DNA of 64,000 bases from Rouxiella badensis (GCA_026967495.1 CP114060.1:372001-436000); one strand, 5' to 3'; shown: positions 53,726 to 63,432, numbered from the stretch's first letter. Notes: generated from the sequence alone by a model not told the origin. Made by a program: numbers and translations.

Positions 53726-54904
53726 ATGTCGCAACGCCCAACCGAAAAAGTCGCGTTCTCTCTGCGTAACCCTGCGGTTCGCGCCTGGCTGTATCAAATT
53801 TTCGCGGTGGTGTTGCTGGTTGCCTGTCTGGGCTACCTGTTACACAACACCATTACCAATCTAACGACGCGAGGGATCACCTCGGGATTTGATTTCTTGA
53901 GCCGCGGTGCCGGATTTGGCATCGTCCAACACCTGATTAGTTACGATGAAGGCGACACCTACGCCCGCGTCTTCTTCATTGGGCTGCTAAATACCCTGCT
54001 GGTCTCGGCACTGTGCATCGTCTTTGCGTCGATTCTTGGCTTCGTGGTCGGATTAGGGAGACTCTCCGACAACTGGCTTATCCGCAAGCTGTGCACCGTC
54101 TACATCGAGACCTTCCGTAATATTCCGCCGTTGCTGCAAATCTTCTTCTGGTACTTTGCCGTTTTGCGCAACCTGCCGGGTCCAAGACAGAGCCTGAACG
54201 CCTTCGACACGGTCTTTGCCAGCAACCGCGGTCTCTACCTGCCGTCTCCAGAGATGTCGTCAGGATTCTGGGCCGCGCTGGTTGCCCTGCTGTTGGCGGT
54301 CGGTGGCATTCTGTTTTTGAAACGCTATAACCATTTTCGTCAGATTCATACCGGTCTGGTGTGGCGCATCTGGCCGTGGTGCGTCGCGATGCTCATTCTG
54401 TTCCCGGCTTTGGCGCAGCTGATTTTCGGCCCGGCATTGCATTGGGACATTCCAAAGCTGAAAGGATTTAACTTCGGCGGCGGCGTGGTGCTTATCCCCG
54501 AGCTAGGGGCGCTGACGCTGGCGCTGTCGGTCTATACCTCAACCTTTATTGCCGAAGTCATTCGCTCCGGCATTCAGTCAGTATCTTATGGACAGCACGA
54601 AGCGGCGCGATCGCTTGGACTGCCGAATCCGGTCACGCTGCGTCAGGTTATTTTGCCGCAGGCGATGCGCGTCATTATTCCGCCGCTGACCAGCCAGTAT
54701 CTCAACATCGTCAAAAACTCCTCCCTGGCAGCGGCCATCGGGTATCCAGACATGGTGTCTCTGTTTGCCGGCACGGTACTCAATCAGACCGGACAGGCGA
54801 TTGAGACGATTGCCATGACGATGTCAGTTTATCTGGTTATCAGCCTGGTAATTTCGTTCTTGATGAACATTTATAACCGCCGCATCGCGCTGGTTGAGCG
54901 TTAA
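53726..54904 (+). CDS. yhdX: YhdX/AapQ-type amino acid ABC transporter permease
   Basis: 392-residue inner-membrane permease of the HisMQ family with an enlarged N-terminal part typical of AapQ/BztB. About eight membrane helices are seen. The EAA loop for contact with the ATPase is YGQHEAARSLGLPNPVTLRQVILPQA. It pairs with YhdY. It is separated by 91 bases from yhdW, the gap usual for a highly expressed binding protein gene. Confidence 0.94.
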   Translation: MSQRPTEKVAFSLRNPAVRAWLYQIFAVVLLVACLGYLLHNTITNLTTRGITSGFDFLSRGAGFGIVQHLISYDEGDTYARVFFIGLLNTLLVSALCIVFASILGFVVGLGRLSDNWLIRKLCTVYIETFRNIPPLLQIFFWYFAVLRNLPGPRQSLNAFDTVFASNRGLYLPSPEMSSGFWAALVALLLAVGGILFLKRYNHFRQIHTGLVWRIWPWCVAMLILFPALAQLIFGPALHWDIPKLKGFNFGGGVVLIPELGALTLALSVYTSTFIAEVIRSGIQSVSYGQHEAARSLGLPNPVTLRQVILPQAMRVIIPPLTSQYLNIVKNSSLAAAIGYPDMVSLFAGTVLNQTGQAIETIAMTMSVYLVISLVISFLMNIYNRRIALVER

Positions 54905-54913
54905 GGGAAGCGA

Positions 54914-56023
54914 ATGACGATGACAACACTCCCGCACTCTGTAAGGGGCGCCAAGCCCGGCACCCCCTTCGGCAACGCCGTACTTTGGGCGCGTAAAAAT
55001 CTGTTCTCCAGCGGGTTCAACAGCCTGCTGACCCTGCTGTTCCTCTGGCTGCTGTGGGAACTGGTCCCGCCGCTGCTGAACTGGGTTATTTTTCAGGCCA
55101 ACTGGGTCGGCACCACCCGAGCAGACTGTACAAAACAGGGAGCCTGCTGGGTGTTTATCCACGCCCGCTTCGGCCAGTTTATGTATGGGCTTTATCCAAC
55201 CGACCAGCGCTGGCGCATCAATACCACGCTGATTGTCTGTCTGCTTTCGCTGGTGCCGATGTTTACCGCGAAGATGCCGCGCCGTGGGCTGTACGTCGCA
55301 TGCTGGGCCGTGGCCTTCCCGGTCTTTACCTGGTTCATGCTCTACGGGGGATTCTTCGGCCTGAGTCGCGTCGAGACCTATCAGTGGGGCGGGCTGACCT
55401 TGACGCTAGTCATTGCCGCCGTCGGTATCGCGGGTGCGCTGCCGCTGGGCATTCTGCTGGCGCTGGCTCGACGATCTTCTCTACCGATCGTGCGCGTGCT
55501 GTCGGTGATTTTCATCGAATTCTGGCGCGGCGTGCCGCTCATTACCGTGCTGTTCATGTCCTCGGTCATGCTGCCGCTGTTTATGAGCGAAGGCACCAGC
55601 ATTGACAAGCTGGTCCGCGCGTTGGTCGGCGTGGTGCTGTTCCAGTCGGCCTATGTCGCGGAAGTGGTGCGCGGCGGCCTGCAGGCGCTGCCGAAAGGGC
55701 AGACCGAGGCGGCACAATCGCTGGCGCTTGGCTACTGGAGAACGCAGATGCTGGTCATTCTGCCGCAGGCGCTGAAGATGGTGATACCGGGTCTGGTCAA
55801 CACCATCATTGCGCTGTTCAAAGACACCAGCCTGGTGATCATCATCGGTTTGATGGACTTTTTCAGCAGCGTGCAGCAGGCGACCGTCGCTCCCGAATGG
55901 CTAGGCATGTCGACCGAAGGCTATGTCTTCGCCGCCGCCGTTTATTGGATTTTCTGTTTTAGCATGTCGCGTTATAGCCAGCATTTGGAAAAACGCTTCC
56001 ACACCGGGCATTCAGGACACTGA
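54914..56023 (+). CDS. yhdY: YhdY/AapM-type amino acid ABC transporter permease
   Basis: 369-residue second permease subunit. The N-terminal helix lies at about residues 35-58. A large periplasmic loop with two cysteines (DCTKQGACW) precedes the conserved core. The EAA loop is KGQTEAAQSLALGYWRTQ. The start MTMTTLPHS lies nine bases after yhdX, and yhdZ begins eight bases after its stop, so all three are co-transcribed. Confidence 0.94.
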   Translation: MTMTTLPHSVRGAKPGTPFGNAVLWARKNLFSSGFNSLLTLLFLWLLWELVPPLLNWVIFQANWVGTTRADCTKQGACWVFIHARFGQFMYGLYPTDQRWRINTTLIVCLLSLVPMFTAKMPRRGLYVACWAVAFPVFTWFMLYGGFFGLSRVETYQWGGLTLTLVIAAVGIAGALPLGILLALARRSSLPIVRVLSVIFIEFWRGVPLITVLFMSSVMLPLFMSEGTSIDKLVRALVGVVLFQSAYVAEVVRGGLQALPKGQTEAAQSLALGYWRTQMLVILPQALKMVIPGLVNTIIALFKDTSLVIIIGLMDFFSSVQQATVAPEWLGMSTEGYVFAAAVYWIFCFSMSRYSQHLEKRFHTGHSGH

Positions 56024-56031
56024 GGTAAACA

Positions 56032-56792
56032 ATGAGCGACTATAACGTCACCGAAACTAAAAAAATGATGATTACGCTGGAAGACGTTAACAAGTGGTAC
56101 GGGCAGTTCCACGTGTTGAAAGGCATCAATCTGAACGTAACGTCAGGCGAACGAATCGTTTTATGCGGGCCATCCGGCTCGGGTAAATCGACCACCATTC
56201 GCTGCATCAACCATCTTGAAGAGCACCAGCAGGGACGTATCGTCGTGGACGGCACCGAACTGAACGACGATTTGCGCAACATTGAGCGCATTCGTACCGA
56301 GGTCGGCATGGTGTTCCAGCACTTCAACTTGTTCCCGCATCTGACGGTGCTTCAGAACTGCACGCTGGCACCTTGCTGGGTGCGCAAGATGCCGAAGAAG
56401 GACGCGGAAGAGCTGGCGATGAAATACCTCAAGCGCGTGCGCATCGCCGAGCATGCCCACAAGTTCCCGGGACAGCTTTCAGGCGGTCAGCAGCAGCGCG
56501 TTGCCATCGCCCGTTCGCTGTGTATGAAACCGAAAATCATGCTGTTTGACGAGCCTACCTCGGCCCTTGACCCAGAGATGGTCAAAGAGGTGCTGGATAC
56601 CATGATTGGTCTCGCCGAAGAAGGGATGACGATGCTTTGCGTGACCCACGAGATGGGCTTTGCACGCACCGTGGCGGACAGGGTTATCTTTATGGACAGG
56701 GGGAGATTGTAGAGCAGGCACCGCCGGAAGAGTTCTTCGCGAATCCTAAGTCAGCCAGGACGCGCGAGTTCCTGGCGCAAATTATTCACTAA
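56032..56792 (+). CDS. yhdZ: YhdZ/AapP-type amino acid ABC transporter ATPase (frameshifted near the end)
   Basis: ATPase of the YhdWXYZ importer. Walker A GPSGSGKST, signature LSGGQQQR, Walker B IMLFDEPTSALDP and the switch histidine in VTHEMGFART are intact. As read it stops after FMDRGRL. One more G in the run 56699-56703 gives MDRGEIVEQAPPEEFF and a natural C-terminus at 56792 (253 residues; E. coli 252). The break would remove only the last 30 residues. Confidence 0.93.
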
Positions 56793-56797
56793 CTTAC

Positions 56798-56837
56798 CGG
56801 CCAACCGGCGCACCTCACGGGTTGCGCCGGTTGGCCG
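56798..56837. terminator. Long perfect hairpin between convergent yhdZ and lrgB
   Basis: CGGCCAACCGGCGCA (56798-56812) pairs perfectly with TGCGCCGGTTGGCCG (56823-56837) around a 10-base loop. It is very stable and placed five bases past the repaired yhdZ stop, serving both convergent transcripts. Confidence 0.75.
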
Positions 56838-56842
56838 CAGTA

Positions 56843-57532
56843 TCACCACATATAGCGGCCAATCAAGGGCGCGATCAGTACCGTCATCACCCCCGCTAGC
56901 ATCATCACCAGACTCGAGACCACGCCCTCTTCGGCGCCCATTTGGTAGGCCTTGGCCGTCCCCGCACCGTGTGATGCCGCACCCAGCCCGGCCCCTTTCG
57001 CCAGCGCGCTGCGCACCGCGAGACGCAGGAACAGCAGGTCGCCAACCGCCATGCCGAATACACCGGTTATCACCACAAACAGCGCCACCAGATCAGGCTG
57101 ACCGCCCTCCTGTTTCGCCGCCGCCAACGCAAACGGTGTGGTGATCGAACGCACGGCAAGACTGCGCTGTATTTCTTCCGGCAGCATCAGCACCCGCGCC
57201 AACCACACCGAGCTAAACACCGCGACGGTAATTGCCGTCACCACGCCCGCGCTCAGGGAAATCCAGTGACGACGAATAATAGCCATGTTCTCATACACCG
57301 GCACCGCGAAAGCGATAGTCGACGGTCCCAGCAACCACAGCAGCCAGTGGGTTTCGCCGATATAGTCTTTATAGGAGACGCGCGTCACCACCAGCAGCAC
57401 CACCAGTACCACCGGGGTAAACACCAACGGCATAAACAGCAAGCTTCGACGCCAGCGATAGAGCCTTTTGTTGGCGTAATACAGCACCAGCGTGATGGCG
57501 AAACAGAGAATACTGATCGATAAATCAATCAT
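56843..57532 (-). CDS. LrgB/CidB-family membrane protein
   Basis: 229-residue polytopic protein of the LrgB family (YohK in E. coli). It has six or seven helices and the conserved SLAVRSITTPFALAAAK segment and a C-terminal AKAYQMGAEEGVVSSL. LrgAB-type pairs act in pyruvate or other small-metabolite transport and influence autolysis. It overlaps the LrgA-like gene by eight bases. Which of YohJK or CidAB it corresponds to cannot be decided by eye. Confidence 0.88.
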   Translation of the reverse strand: MIDLSISILCFAITLVLYYANKRLYRWRRSLLFMPLVFTPVVLVVLLVVTRVSYKDYIGETHWLLWLLGPSTIAFAVPVYENMAIIRRHWISLSAGVVTAITVAVFSSVWLARVLMLPEEIQRSLAVRSITTPFALAAAKQEGGQPDLVALFVVITGVFGMAVGDLLFLRLAVRSALAKGAGLGAASHGAGTAKAYQMGAEEGVVSSLVMMLAGVMTVLIAPLIGRYMW

Positions 57533-57968
57533 GTTCGGCCTTCTGCAACGCTTGTGCGTTTTTTCTCTCCGCCATCCTCAGTTCCAGCTTATAGACTTTA
57601 TCGACCACCACCGCCGTCGCCCCCAGTGTCAAAATAGTGCTAATACCAATCACCAGAAAAATCTTCCATCCCTCGACCATCAACAGCTGGGCGTAGTTGA
57701 CTACCGCGACCACAGCAGGCACGAAAAACAGCAGCATTTCGGCCAGCAGCCAGCGAGAACCGGCCTTTACCCAACTCAGTGGCAGTACGCGAAAGGCGAT
57801 AAGCAGCAACATCATCAGCATACCGACAATATTGGCGGGCAGCGGCAGATGCAGCGCACCGACCAAGCGGTCTGCGACCATAAAAAGTAACGCGTACAGC
57901 ACAACCTGAATCGGTACCTGAAAGCGCGTGAGCAACGACGGCGCTTTCAGGCGCAACGCCAACATCAT
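57525..57968 (-). CDS. LrgA/CidA-family holin-like membrane protein
   Basis: 147 residues with four membrane helices and a charged C-terminal tail (AERKNAQALQKAEHD). The family block LPLPANIVGMLMMLLLIAFRVLPL is seen. It is translationally coupled to the LrgB-like gene and divergent from a LysR regulator, the standard arrangement for cid-type loci. Confidence 0.88.
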   Translation of the reverse strand: MMLALRLKAPSLLTRFQVPIQVVLYALLFMVADRLVGALHLPLPANIVGMLMMLLLIAFRVLPLSWVKAGSRWLLAEMLLFFVPAVVAVVNYAQLLMVEGWKIFLVIGISTILTLGATAVVVDKVYKLELRMAERKNAQALQKAEHD

Positions 57969-58057
57969 GGGGTCTGACCTCGGGGGACGAATAATTAGAG
58001 ATTTCAGTATACGGCGAGGAGAAACCCGTTAAGAAATGAATTAAAATTATCCAAATG

Positions 58058-58072
58058 ATTCCAAATTGGAAT
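58058..58072. promoter_or_regulatory. LysR-type operator between lrgA-like and lysR genes
   Basis: ATTCCAAATTGGAAT is a perfect 15-bp dyad with the T-N11-A LysR signature (T 58059, A 58071). It is 20 bases before the regulator start and about 90 bases before the lrgA-like gene, suited to divergent control and autoregulation. Confidence 0.6.
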
Positions 58073-58091
58073 GTTAGGTCACTGGAGCCTT

Positions 58092-58997
58092 ATGGACGTT
58101 CGCACCCTGCGCTATTTCGTTGAAGTCGTTCGCCAGCAGAGTTTTACCCGCGCGGCGGAAAAACTGTTTGTCACTCAGCCGACCATCAGCAAGATGCTAC
58201 GCAATCTGGAGGAGGAGCTGGAGTGTACGCTGCTCATCCGCGAAGGGCGTCGCCTGCGGTTGACCGACAGCGGACAAGCGCTTTACCAGCGCGGCCTGAA
58301 TATCCTGGAGGAGTTTCGTCAGCTTGAGGCCGAGTTGGAAGACATTAATGACGTCAAACGTGGCCTGCTGCGGCTCGGCGTACCGCCGATGGTGGGCACG
58401 CAGATGGCTCCCCTGATTGGTGAGTTTCGTCAGCATTATCCTGGTATCGAACTGATTATTTCAGAGTTTGGCGGCCTGACCGTGCAACAGGCAGTGCTTT
58501 CAGGCGAGCTGGATCTGGCGCTCACTGCCCTACCCATCGACCCCGCGCTGCCGATTACCTCACAGCTGCTGTTTAGCCATCCTTTATGCGTGGTGGTGCC
58601 GAAAACCGCCTGTTGGCTCAACCGCAGCAGCGTGACGCTCAGCGAACTGAGCGATGAAAGCATATTGATTTATAACGAAGATTTTGCGCTTTATCGACAG
58701 TTGCTGGACGCCTTTAGCGCCCACGGTTTCACGCCGAAGATAGCCGCACGCAGCGGCCAATGGGATTTTCTTGCCGCGATGGTACAGGCCGGAATGGGTA
58801 TTGCCATCCTGCCCGAGCCAGTGTGCCAGCGTCTGGACGGCGAGAAGCTACTTTGGCTGCCGCTGACCCCAACCCTGCTGTGGCAGTTAGGTCTCATCTG
58901 GCGGCAGGGCAGCTATCTGTCGCAGAGCGCACAGGCGTGGATAGCACGCAGCCGAGAGTTTTGGCCAGAGAGCCTTATTCCTGAGCCAAGACCATAA
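58092..58997 (+). CDS. LysR-type regulator of the LrgAB-like genes
   Basis: 301-residue LysR regulator. The helix-turn-helix is SFTRAAEKLFVTQPTISKML, followed by a linker helix and the effector domain (RLGVPPMVGTQMAPLIGEF, later GQWDFLAAMVQAGMGIAILP). It resembles CidR/YwbI-type regulators by context. The start at 58092 (MDVRTLRYF) matches the family; an ATG at 58071 is seven residues upstream and falls in the operator. Confidence 0.88.
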   Translation: MDVRTLRYFVEVVRQQSFTRAAEKLFVTQPTISKMLRNLEEELECTLLIREGRRLRLTDSGQALYQRGLNILEEFRQLEAELEDINDVKRGLLRLGVPPMVGTQMAPLIGEFRQHYPGIELIISEFGGLTVQQAVLSGELDLALTALPIDPALPITSQLLFSHPLCVVVPKTACWLNRSSVTLSELSDESILIYNEDFALYRQLLDAFSAHGFTPKIAARSGQWDFLAAMVQAGMGIAILPEPVCQRLDGEKLLWLPLTPTLLWQLGLIWRQGSYLSQSAQAWIARSREFWPESLIPEPRP

Positions 58998-59032
58998 AAA
59001 AGGCCCACGGGCGTTAACCGGCGGGCCTTTCA
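58996..59032. terminator. Terminator between the LysR gene and the antiporter
   Basis: AAAGGCCC and GGGCCTTT form the outer stem, with an inner CGGGCG/CCGGCG-like pairing, flanked by an A-run and TTT. It is placed between convergent genes. Confidence 0.75.
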
Positions 59033-59051
59033 AGCGGTTCAAAGGCAGGGA

Positions 59052-60699
59052 TTACACCTCTTTTTCGACCAGCAGCGCCTCCAGTAAATCGAGGTCATGA
59101 AGCAGTTTTTGCAGCGTCTCGTTGCTAATACGCTGGGTGGCACGCAGGTGATAAAGCTCGCCCCGCTCCGCACGCAGCGCCGTCAGGCGGAAACGTCGCT
59201 CAAGGTTTTCCAGCATCAGCGCGTGTTCGATGTCGTCTTTACCGACCGTGCGTCGGCGCAGATTTCCCACCACCCGCGAACTGATTTCCTTCAGCGTTTG
59301 CTCGTCAATATTCTCTTCCGAATCGGCGGCAAGACGCTCTTCCATCTTGTGCAGGCTCTCAATCGCGACCTCAGCAGCCACGGCGCGAGCCATACGTTCT
59401 TCTTCGCGGTAGGAGGACTTGTCCACAACCACGCCGCGCAGCAGGAAAGGCAACGCCACCACACCGGCAATCAGCGAGAACAAGATCACCCCAGCGGCCA
59501 AAAAGACCAGCTGATAGCGCGACGGGAAGGCCGAACCATCGGCCAGGAACAGGGGAATCGACAGCACACCGGCCAGCGTAATCGCGCCACGAACGCCCGC
59601 AAACGAGGCAACCCACAGCTCACGCGTCGAGAAACTGCCAAAGGTCAGCGGACGCTTCTTCAGCAGGCGGTTGCTGAAGTTCTTCATCAGCCACAGCCAG
59701 GCGAAACGCAGCAGCAACAGGGCGAAGTAGATGACGGCAACGTCGGCGAACAGGTGCCAGGTGACGATGCTCGGGTCATGCGTTGCCTGGTCCAGCGAGG
59801 CTCTCGAGAATGCCCGGCAGCTGCAGGCCCAACATGATAAACACCATGCCGTTAAACACAAATTCGAGCATCGCCCAGACGCTGTTTGCGCGCAGGCGCA
59901 TCGCCAGCGGTGCATTGCGAATAATGCCCGACTGACTGATGGTCATACCGGCGGCCACGGCGGCCAGAATGCCTGAAACGCCAATGTGTTCGGCAATCAG
60001 ATAGGAGGCAAACGGCAGCAGGAGCAGCAGAACGATTTGCGTCGCCGGGTCGTCGCCGCTCCAGCGGCTCATGATGCGCAGCGACTTACTGTACAGCCAG
60101 GTCACGGCGACGCCGGCCAACAGACCGCCGATGGCCACTTTGAGGAACTCGACCGTCGCACCCGGCACAGTGAAGACCATAGTCCCCATCGCCACCGCGA
60201 TGGCGAACTTCAACGATACCAGGCCCGACGCGTCATTCATCAGCGCCTCGCCTTCGAGGATACCCATGATCGATTTCGGAATACGCCCCTTACCGACGAT
60301 ACCCGACAGGGCCACGGCGTCCGTCGGTGACAGTACGGCGGCCAGCGCGAAGGCGGCGACCAAGGGAATATTCGGCACCATCATGTAAATCAGATACCCC
60401 ACCCCAACTACGGTGACCAGCACCAATGCGAGCGCCAGCCCAAGGATCTCTCGCCCTTTGTGCAGGAATTCGCGCATCGGCGTCTTCCAGCCATCGGCGA
60501 ACAGCAACGGCGGAATGAACAGCACGAGGAACAAGTCAGGATCGAAATCGACGTGTAAACCAAAGTTGGGCCACGCGAGCAATGCCCCCACGGCGATTTG
60601 CATAAGAGGAAGTGGAACCTGGAACGGCAACATCCTGGTAACGACACCGGAGAGCGACACCACCAGAATCAAAATAAGGATGGTAAAAAATATTTCCAT
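59052..60699 (-). CDS. yjcE: YjcE, CPA1-family sodium/proton antiporter (frameshifted)
   Basis: Putative Na+/H+ exchanger with about 12 helices and a cytoplasmic helical C-terminus. The CPA1 core includes FIPPLLFADGWKTPMREF, the AVLSPTDAVALSGI segment and the ion-binding EALMNDASGLVSLKFA. As read the first frame ends after LPGILESLAGPGNA. Removing one base near 59801-59806 joins it to ASLDQATHDPSIVTWHLF, giving 548 residues (E. coli 549). It is adjacent to ghxP, as in E. coli. Confidence 0.92.
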
Positions 60700-60859
60700 G
60701 CTTTCCTTAGACTCTTGTTATTAGGTTAATGCTTAAAGCTGGACGCAGGCCGGGCCTGCACGACAATTTGATAGTAAAACATTTTAACAATGGATAAAAA
60801 TTGCAGACGTCTGAAAGTGAAGTGTAAATGTTGTTAACAAACTTTGTTGGTTTATGAAT

Positions 60860-60893
60860 GCGGGGGAAGAAGAAACAAGCGACTTTCCCCCGC
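60860..60893 (-). terminator. Hairpin downstream of ghxP
   Basis: GCGGGGGAA (60860-60868) pairs with TTCCCCCGC (60885-60893) around a 16-base loop, 31 bases past the ghxP stop. It may terminate the ghxP message before yjcE. Confidence 0.55.
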
Positions 60894-60923
60894 GACAGGC
60901 GCGGGGAAGCGTGAGAGAGGACG

Positions 60924-62291
60924 TTAAAGCGCCCAGCCGCCGGCGTAGAACACCACCAGCGCAACGGCGATAACTACCGTGCCAAGGTTCAGCTTGCGCC
61001 ACTCGCCTGAGCAAATACGACCCACGACCAGCGAGCTAAAGCCCAGCATAATGCCGGTCACGATGTTACAGGTCAGCACGATAAATACCGCACACAGCAG
61101 CCCCGACATGGCGTCAACAAAGTCGGTGAAGTCCAGCTTGGTCACGTTGCTGAGCATCAGCAGGCCAACGTACATCAGCGCAGGCGCGGTCGCATAGGAC
61201 GGCACCAGATAGGACAGAGGAGAAAGGAACAGCATCAGCAGGAACAGCACCCCGACCACCGTGGCGGTTAGACCGGTTTTGCCGCCCGCTGCCGTACCTG
61301 CCGCAGACTCAATGTACACCGCAGCGGGTGCCGCACCGACCAGACCGGCGAAAATGCTGCTGACCGAGTCCGCCGTCAGTGCCCTGCCAGCGTTGATAAT
61401 CTGGCCGTCTTTATCCAACAGGTTAGCCTGCCCCGCTACTGCGCGAATGGTGCCCGTGGCGTCGAACACCGCGGTCATCACCAGCGCCAGCACGCTCGGT
61501 AACACGGCGGCTTTCAGCGCGTCTTTAATATCAAGATTAAAGAACAACGAATGACCGCTCGCGTCAGACAGTGAAGGCATCGCAAACAGGCCGTGATATT
61601 TCACCGCCGGATCGAAAATCAGGCCAATCACGGAAATGGCGATAATCACCAGCAAAATGCCACCCGGCACACGCAGTTTCTCCAGACCAAAAATCACCGC
61701 CAGCCCGAGCAGCGTCATCACCACCGGGAAGGAGGTAAAAGCGCCGAGCGCGACAGGCAGGCCGTCGAGCGGATTCTTGATAACCAGCCCCACGCCGTTA
61801 GCCGCCACCAGCAGTAGGAACAGGCCGATGCCTATCCCCGTACCGTGCGCAACACCGGTCGGCAGATTGCGCAAAATCCAGGAGCGAATGCCGGTCACCG
61901 AGATAACGGTAAACAGCACGCCCATCAGGAATACCGCCCCGAGCGCCACCGGCACGGGGATGTGCTGACCAATAACCAGGCTAAACGCGGTAAACGCCGT
62001 CAGGGAGATAGCACAACCAATCGCCAGCGGCAGGTTTGCCCACAGCCCCATCAGCAGAGAGCCAAATCCGGCCACCAGGCAGGTTGCAACGAACACCGCC
62101 GCCGCAGAAAAACCGGCTTTGCCGAGCATCGAAGGCACGACTATCACGGAATAGACCATGGCTAAAAAGGTGGTGAGACCGGCGATCACTTCCTGGCGAA
62201 CGTTACTGCCACGCGCAGAAATAGAAAAGAAAGCATCAAGCGATCCTTTAGGCGTCACGCTGCCGCCCGCTTGAGACTGTGGTTGAGACAT
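60924..62291 (-). CDS. ghxP: GhxP, guanine/hypoxanthine proton symporter (NCS2)
   Basis: 455-residue nucleobase permease of the AzgA-like NCS2 branch, with about 14 helices. Conserved blocks: GLTTFLAMVYSVIVVPSMLG, the TAVFDATGTIRAVAGQA substrate-site segment and VYIESAAGTAAGGKTGL. It is almost collinear with E. coli YjcD/GhxP and keeps its yjcE neighbour. A PurR box upstream suggests repression when purines are plentiful. Confidence 0.93.
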   Translation of the reverse strand: MSQPQSQAGGSVTPKGSLDAFFSISARGSNVRQEVIAGLTTFLAMVYSVIVVPSMLGKAGFSAAAVFVATCLVAGFGSLLMGLWANLPLAIGCAISLTAFTAFSLVIGQHIPVPVALGAVFLMGVLFTVISVTGIRSWILRNLPTGVAHGTGIGIGLFLLLVAANGVGLVIKNPLDGLPVALGAFTSFPVVMTLLGLAVIFGLEKLRVPGGILLVIIAISVIGLIFDPAVKYHGLFAMPSLSDASGHSLFFNLDIKDALKAAVLPSVLALVMTAVFDATGTIRAVAGQANLLDKDGQIINAGRALTADSVSSIFAGLVGAAPAAVYIESAAGTAAGGKTGLTATVVGVLFLLMLFLSPLSYLVPSYATAPALMYVGLLMLSNVTKLDFTDFVDAMSGLLCAVFIVLTCNIVTGIMLGFSSLVVGRICSGEWRKLNLGTVVIAVALVVFYAGGWAL

Positions 62292-62433
62292 GGTGGATCC
62301 TCTGAGTGTGCTACTGAAATGCCTGCGTGGTCATTATGAAATCGTTTCGTGTTGTTCGCTTCCCTACCCGGCTAAAGGATGTGCGCCGACGTTCAACGAT
62401 GATAAACACCGTTGAATTATCGGCAAAAAGCCA

Positions 62434-62449
62434 GGGCAAACGTTTAACT
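62434..62449. promoter_or_regulatory. PurR box upstream of ghxP
   Basis: GGGCAAACGTTTAACT matches the PurR consensus ANGCAANCGNTTNCNT at the central GCAA-CG-TT core and the final T, with two mismatches (first A, late C). It lies 143 bp upstream of the ghxP ATG. E. coli ghxP is, to my knowledge, in the PurR regulon. Confidence 0.6.
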
Positions 62450-62608
62450 CACATCGCGTACGGCGGTTCTAAAAGTCGTAGGTACGGCTAAGCAAACGAT
62501 TATCCAGCTATTAATACTCTGGTTTCAACTCCGTTTAGCGATGTTTTTGTCATTTTTGTACATTTTAAAGACATTTAATCTAAAAAAAGCGAGTCGATCA
62601 ATTTTTAC

Positions 62609-63277
62609 TCAGGATCCTATTTGATAAGGCCCACCCTGTTTTAACGCCTGTTGATAGGCCGGTCTTGCCTGAATCTTAGCCAGCCACTGTTTCAGGTGCG
62701 GGGTTTTATCGGTGGGAAAACGCGAGGCCAGCGCCTCGATTGGAAAGCTCATCTGAATATCTGCGGCGCTGAAGGTTTCACCGGCAAACCAGGCATTTTT
62801 AGTCAAGTGATCTTCAATGTAGGCGGCATGCGTCGCCAGCTGTTTGTCGATGTAATTCTGCTGCACGCCTTTACCTATCGCCCCGGCTATCGGGCGGATC
62901 AACCACGGCATGGGCGGTTTGCCAAGACGCCCGAAGATAAGTTTCATTACCAGCAGCGGCATCAGCGATCCTTCGGCATAGTGCATCCAGTAACGATACT
63001 GCAAACGCGACGAAGGATCCGCTGGCTTGAGAAGACCCTGAAGATCGTAGGTTTCCTGTAAATATTCGAGGATAGCACCCGATTCAGCGATGATAAGATC
63101 GCCATCCTGCAACACCGGCGACTTGCCCAGCGGATGGATCTTCTTAAGCGATGCCGGGGCCAGCATCGTTTTTTCGTCACGCTGATAGCGTTCGATGGTG
63201 TACGGCAGTTGCAGTTCTTCAAGCATCCACAAAATGCGTTGGGAACGCGAGTTATTGAGGTGGTGAAGGATTATCAT
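62609..63277 (-). CDS. Glutathione S-transferase family protein
   Basis: 222 residues. The N-terminal thioredoxin-like domain has NNSRSQRILWMLEE (probable catalytic Ser/Asn region), GKSPVLQDGD (cis-proline loop) and IAESGAILEYL (glutathione gamma-Glu contact). The C-terminal all-helical domain has the N-capping motif FSAADIQMSFPIEAL. Detoxification or thiol chemistry is expected, but the substrate is unknown. It is divergent from a SnoaL-like gene across a 202-base region with twin palindromes. Confidence 0.88.
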   Translation of the reverse strand: MIILHHLNNSRSQRILWMLEELQLPYTIERYQRDEKTMLAPASLKKIHPLGKSPVLQDGDLIIAESGAILEYLQETYDLQGLLKPADPSSRLQYRYWMHYAEGSLMPLLVMKLIFGRLGKPPMPWLIRPIAGAIGKGVQQNYIDKQLATHAAYIEDHLTKNAWFAGETFSAADIQMSFPIEALASRFPTDKTPHLKQWLAKIQARPAYQQALKQGGPYQIGS

Positions 63278-63399
63278 GCATACACTCCAGAGTAGTCATA
63301 CTAATTGATTGTTAACTATAGACTACTGAAGAGACGCTAACCTGCGGTAATAAAAGATTACATCAACGATTGACAAGTTTCGGACAATGCCTCATGTTT

Positions 63400-63432
63400 G
63401 AATTTAAATTCATTAAATGTGAATTTAAATTC
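63400..63432. promoter_or_regulatory. Two identical 12-bp palindromes, 21 bp apart
   Basis: GAATTTAAATTC occurs at 63400-63411 and again at 63421-63432. Each is perfectly symmetric. The centre spacing of 21 bp puts them on one DNA face. A TATAAA at 63437-63442 sits just beyond, 38 bases before the SnoaL-like ATG, and TTGACA occurs at 63370-63375. This is a likely double operator for a dimeric repressor. Confidence 0.6.
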
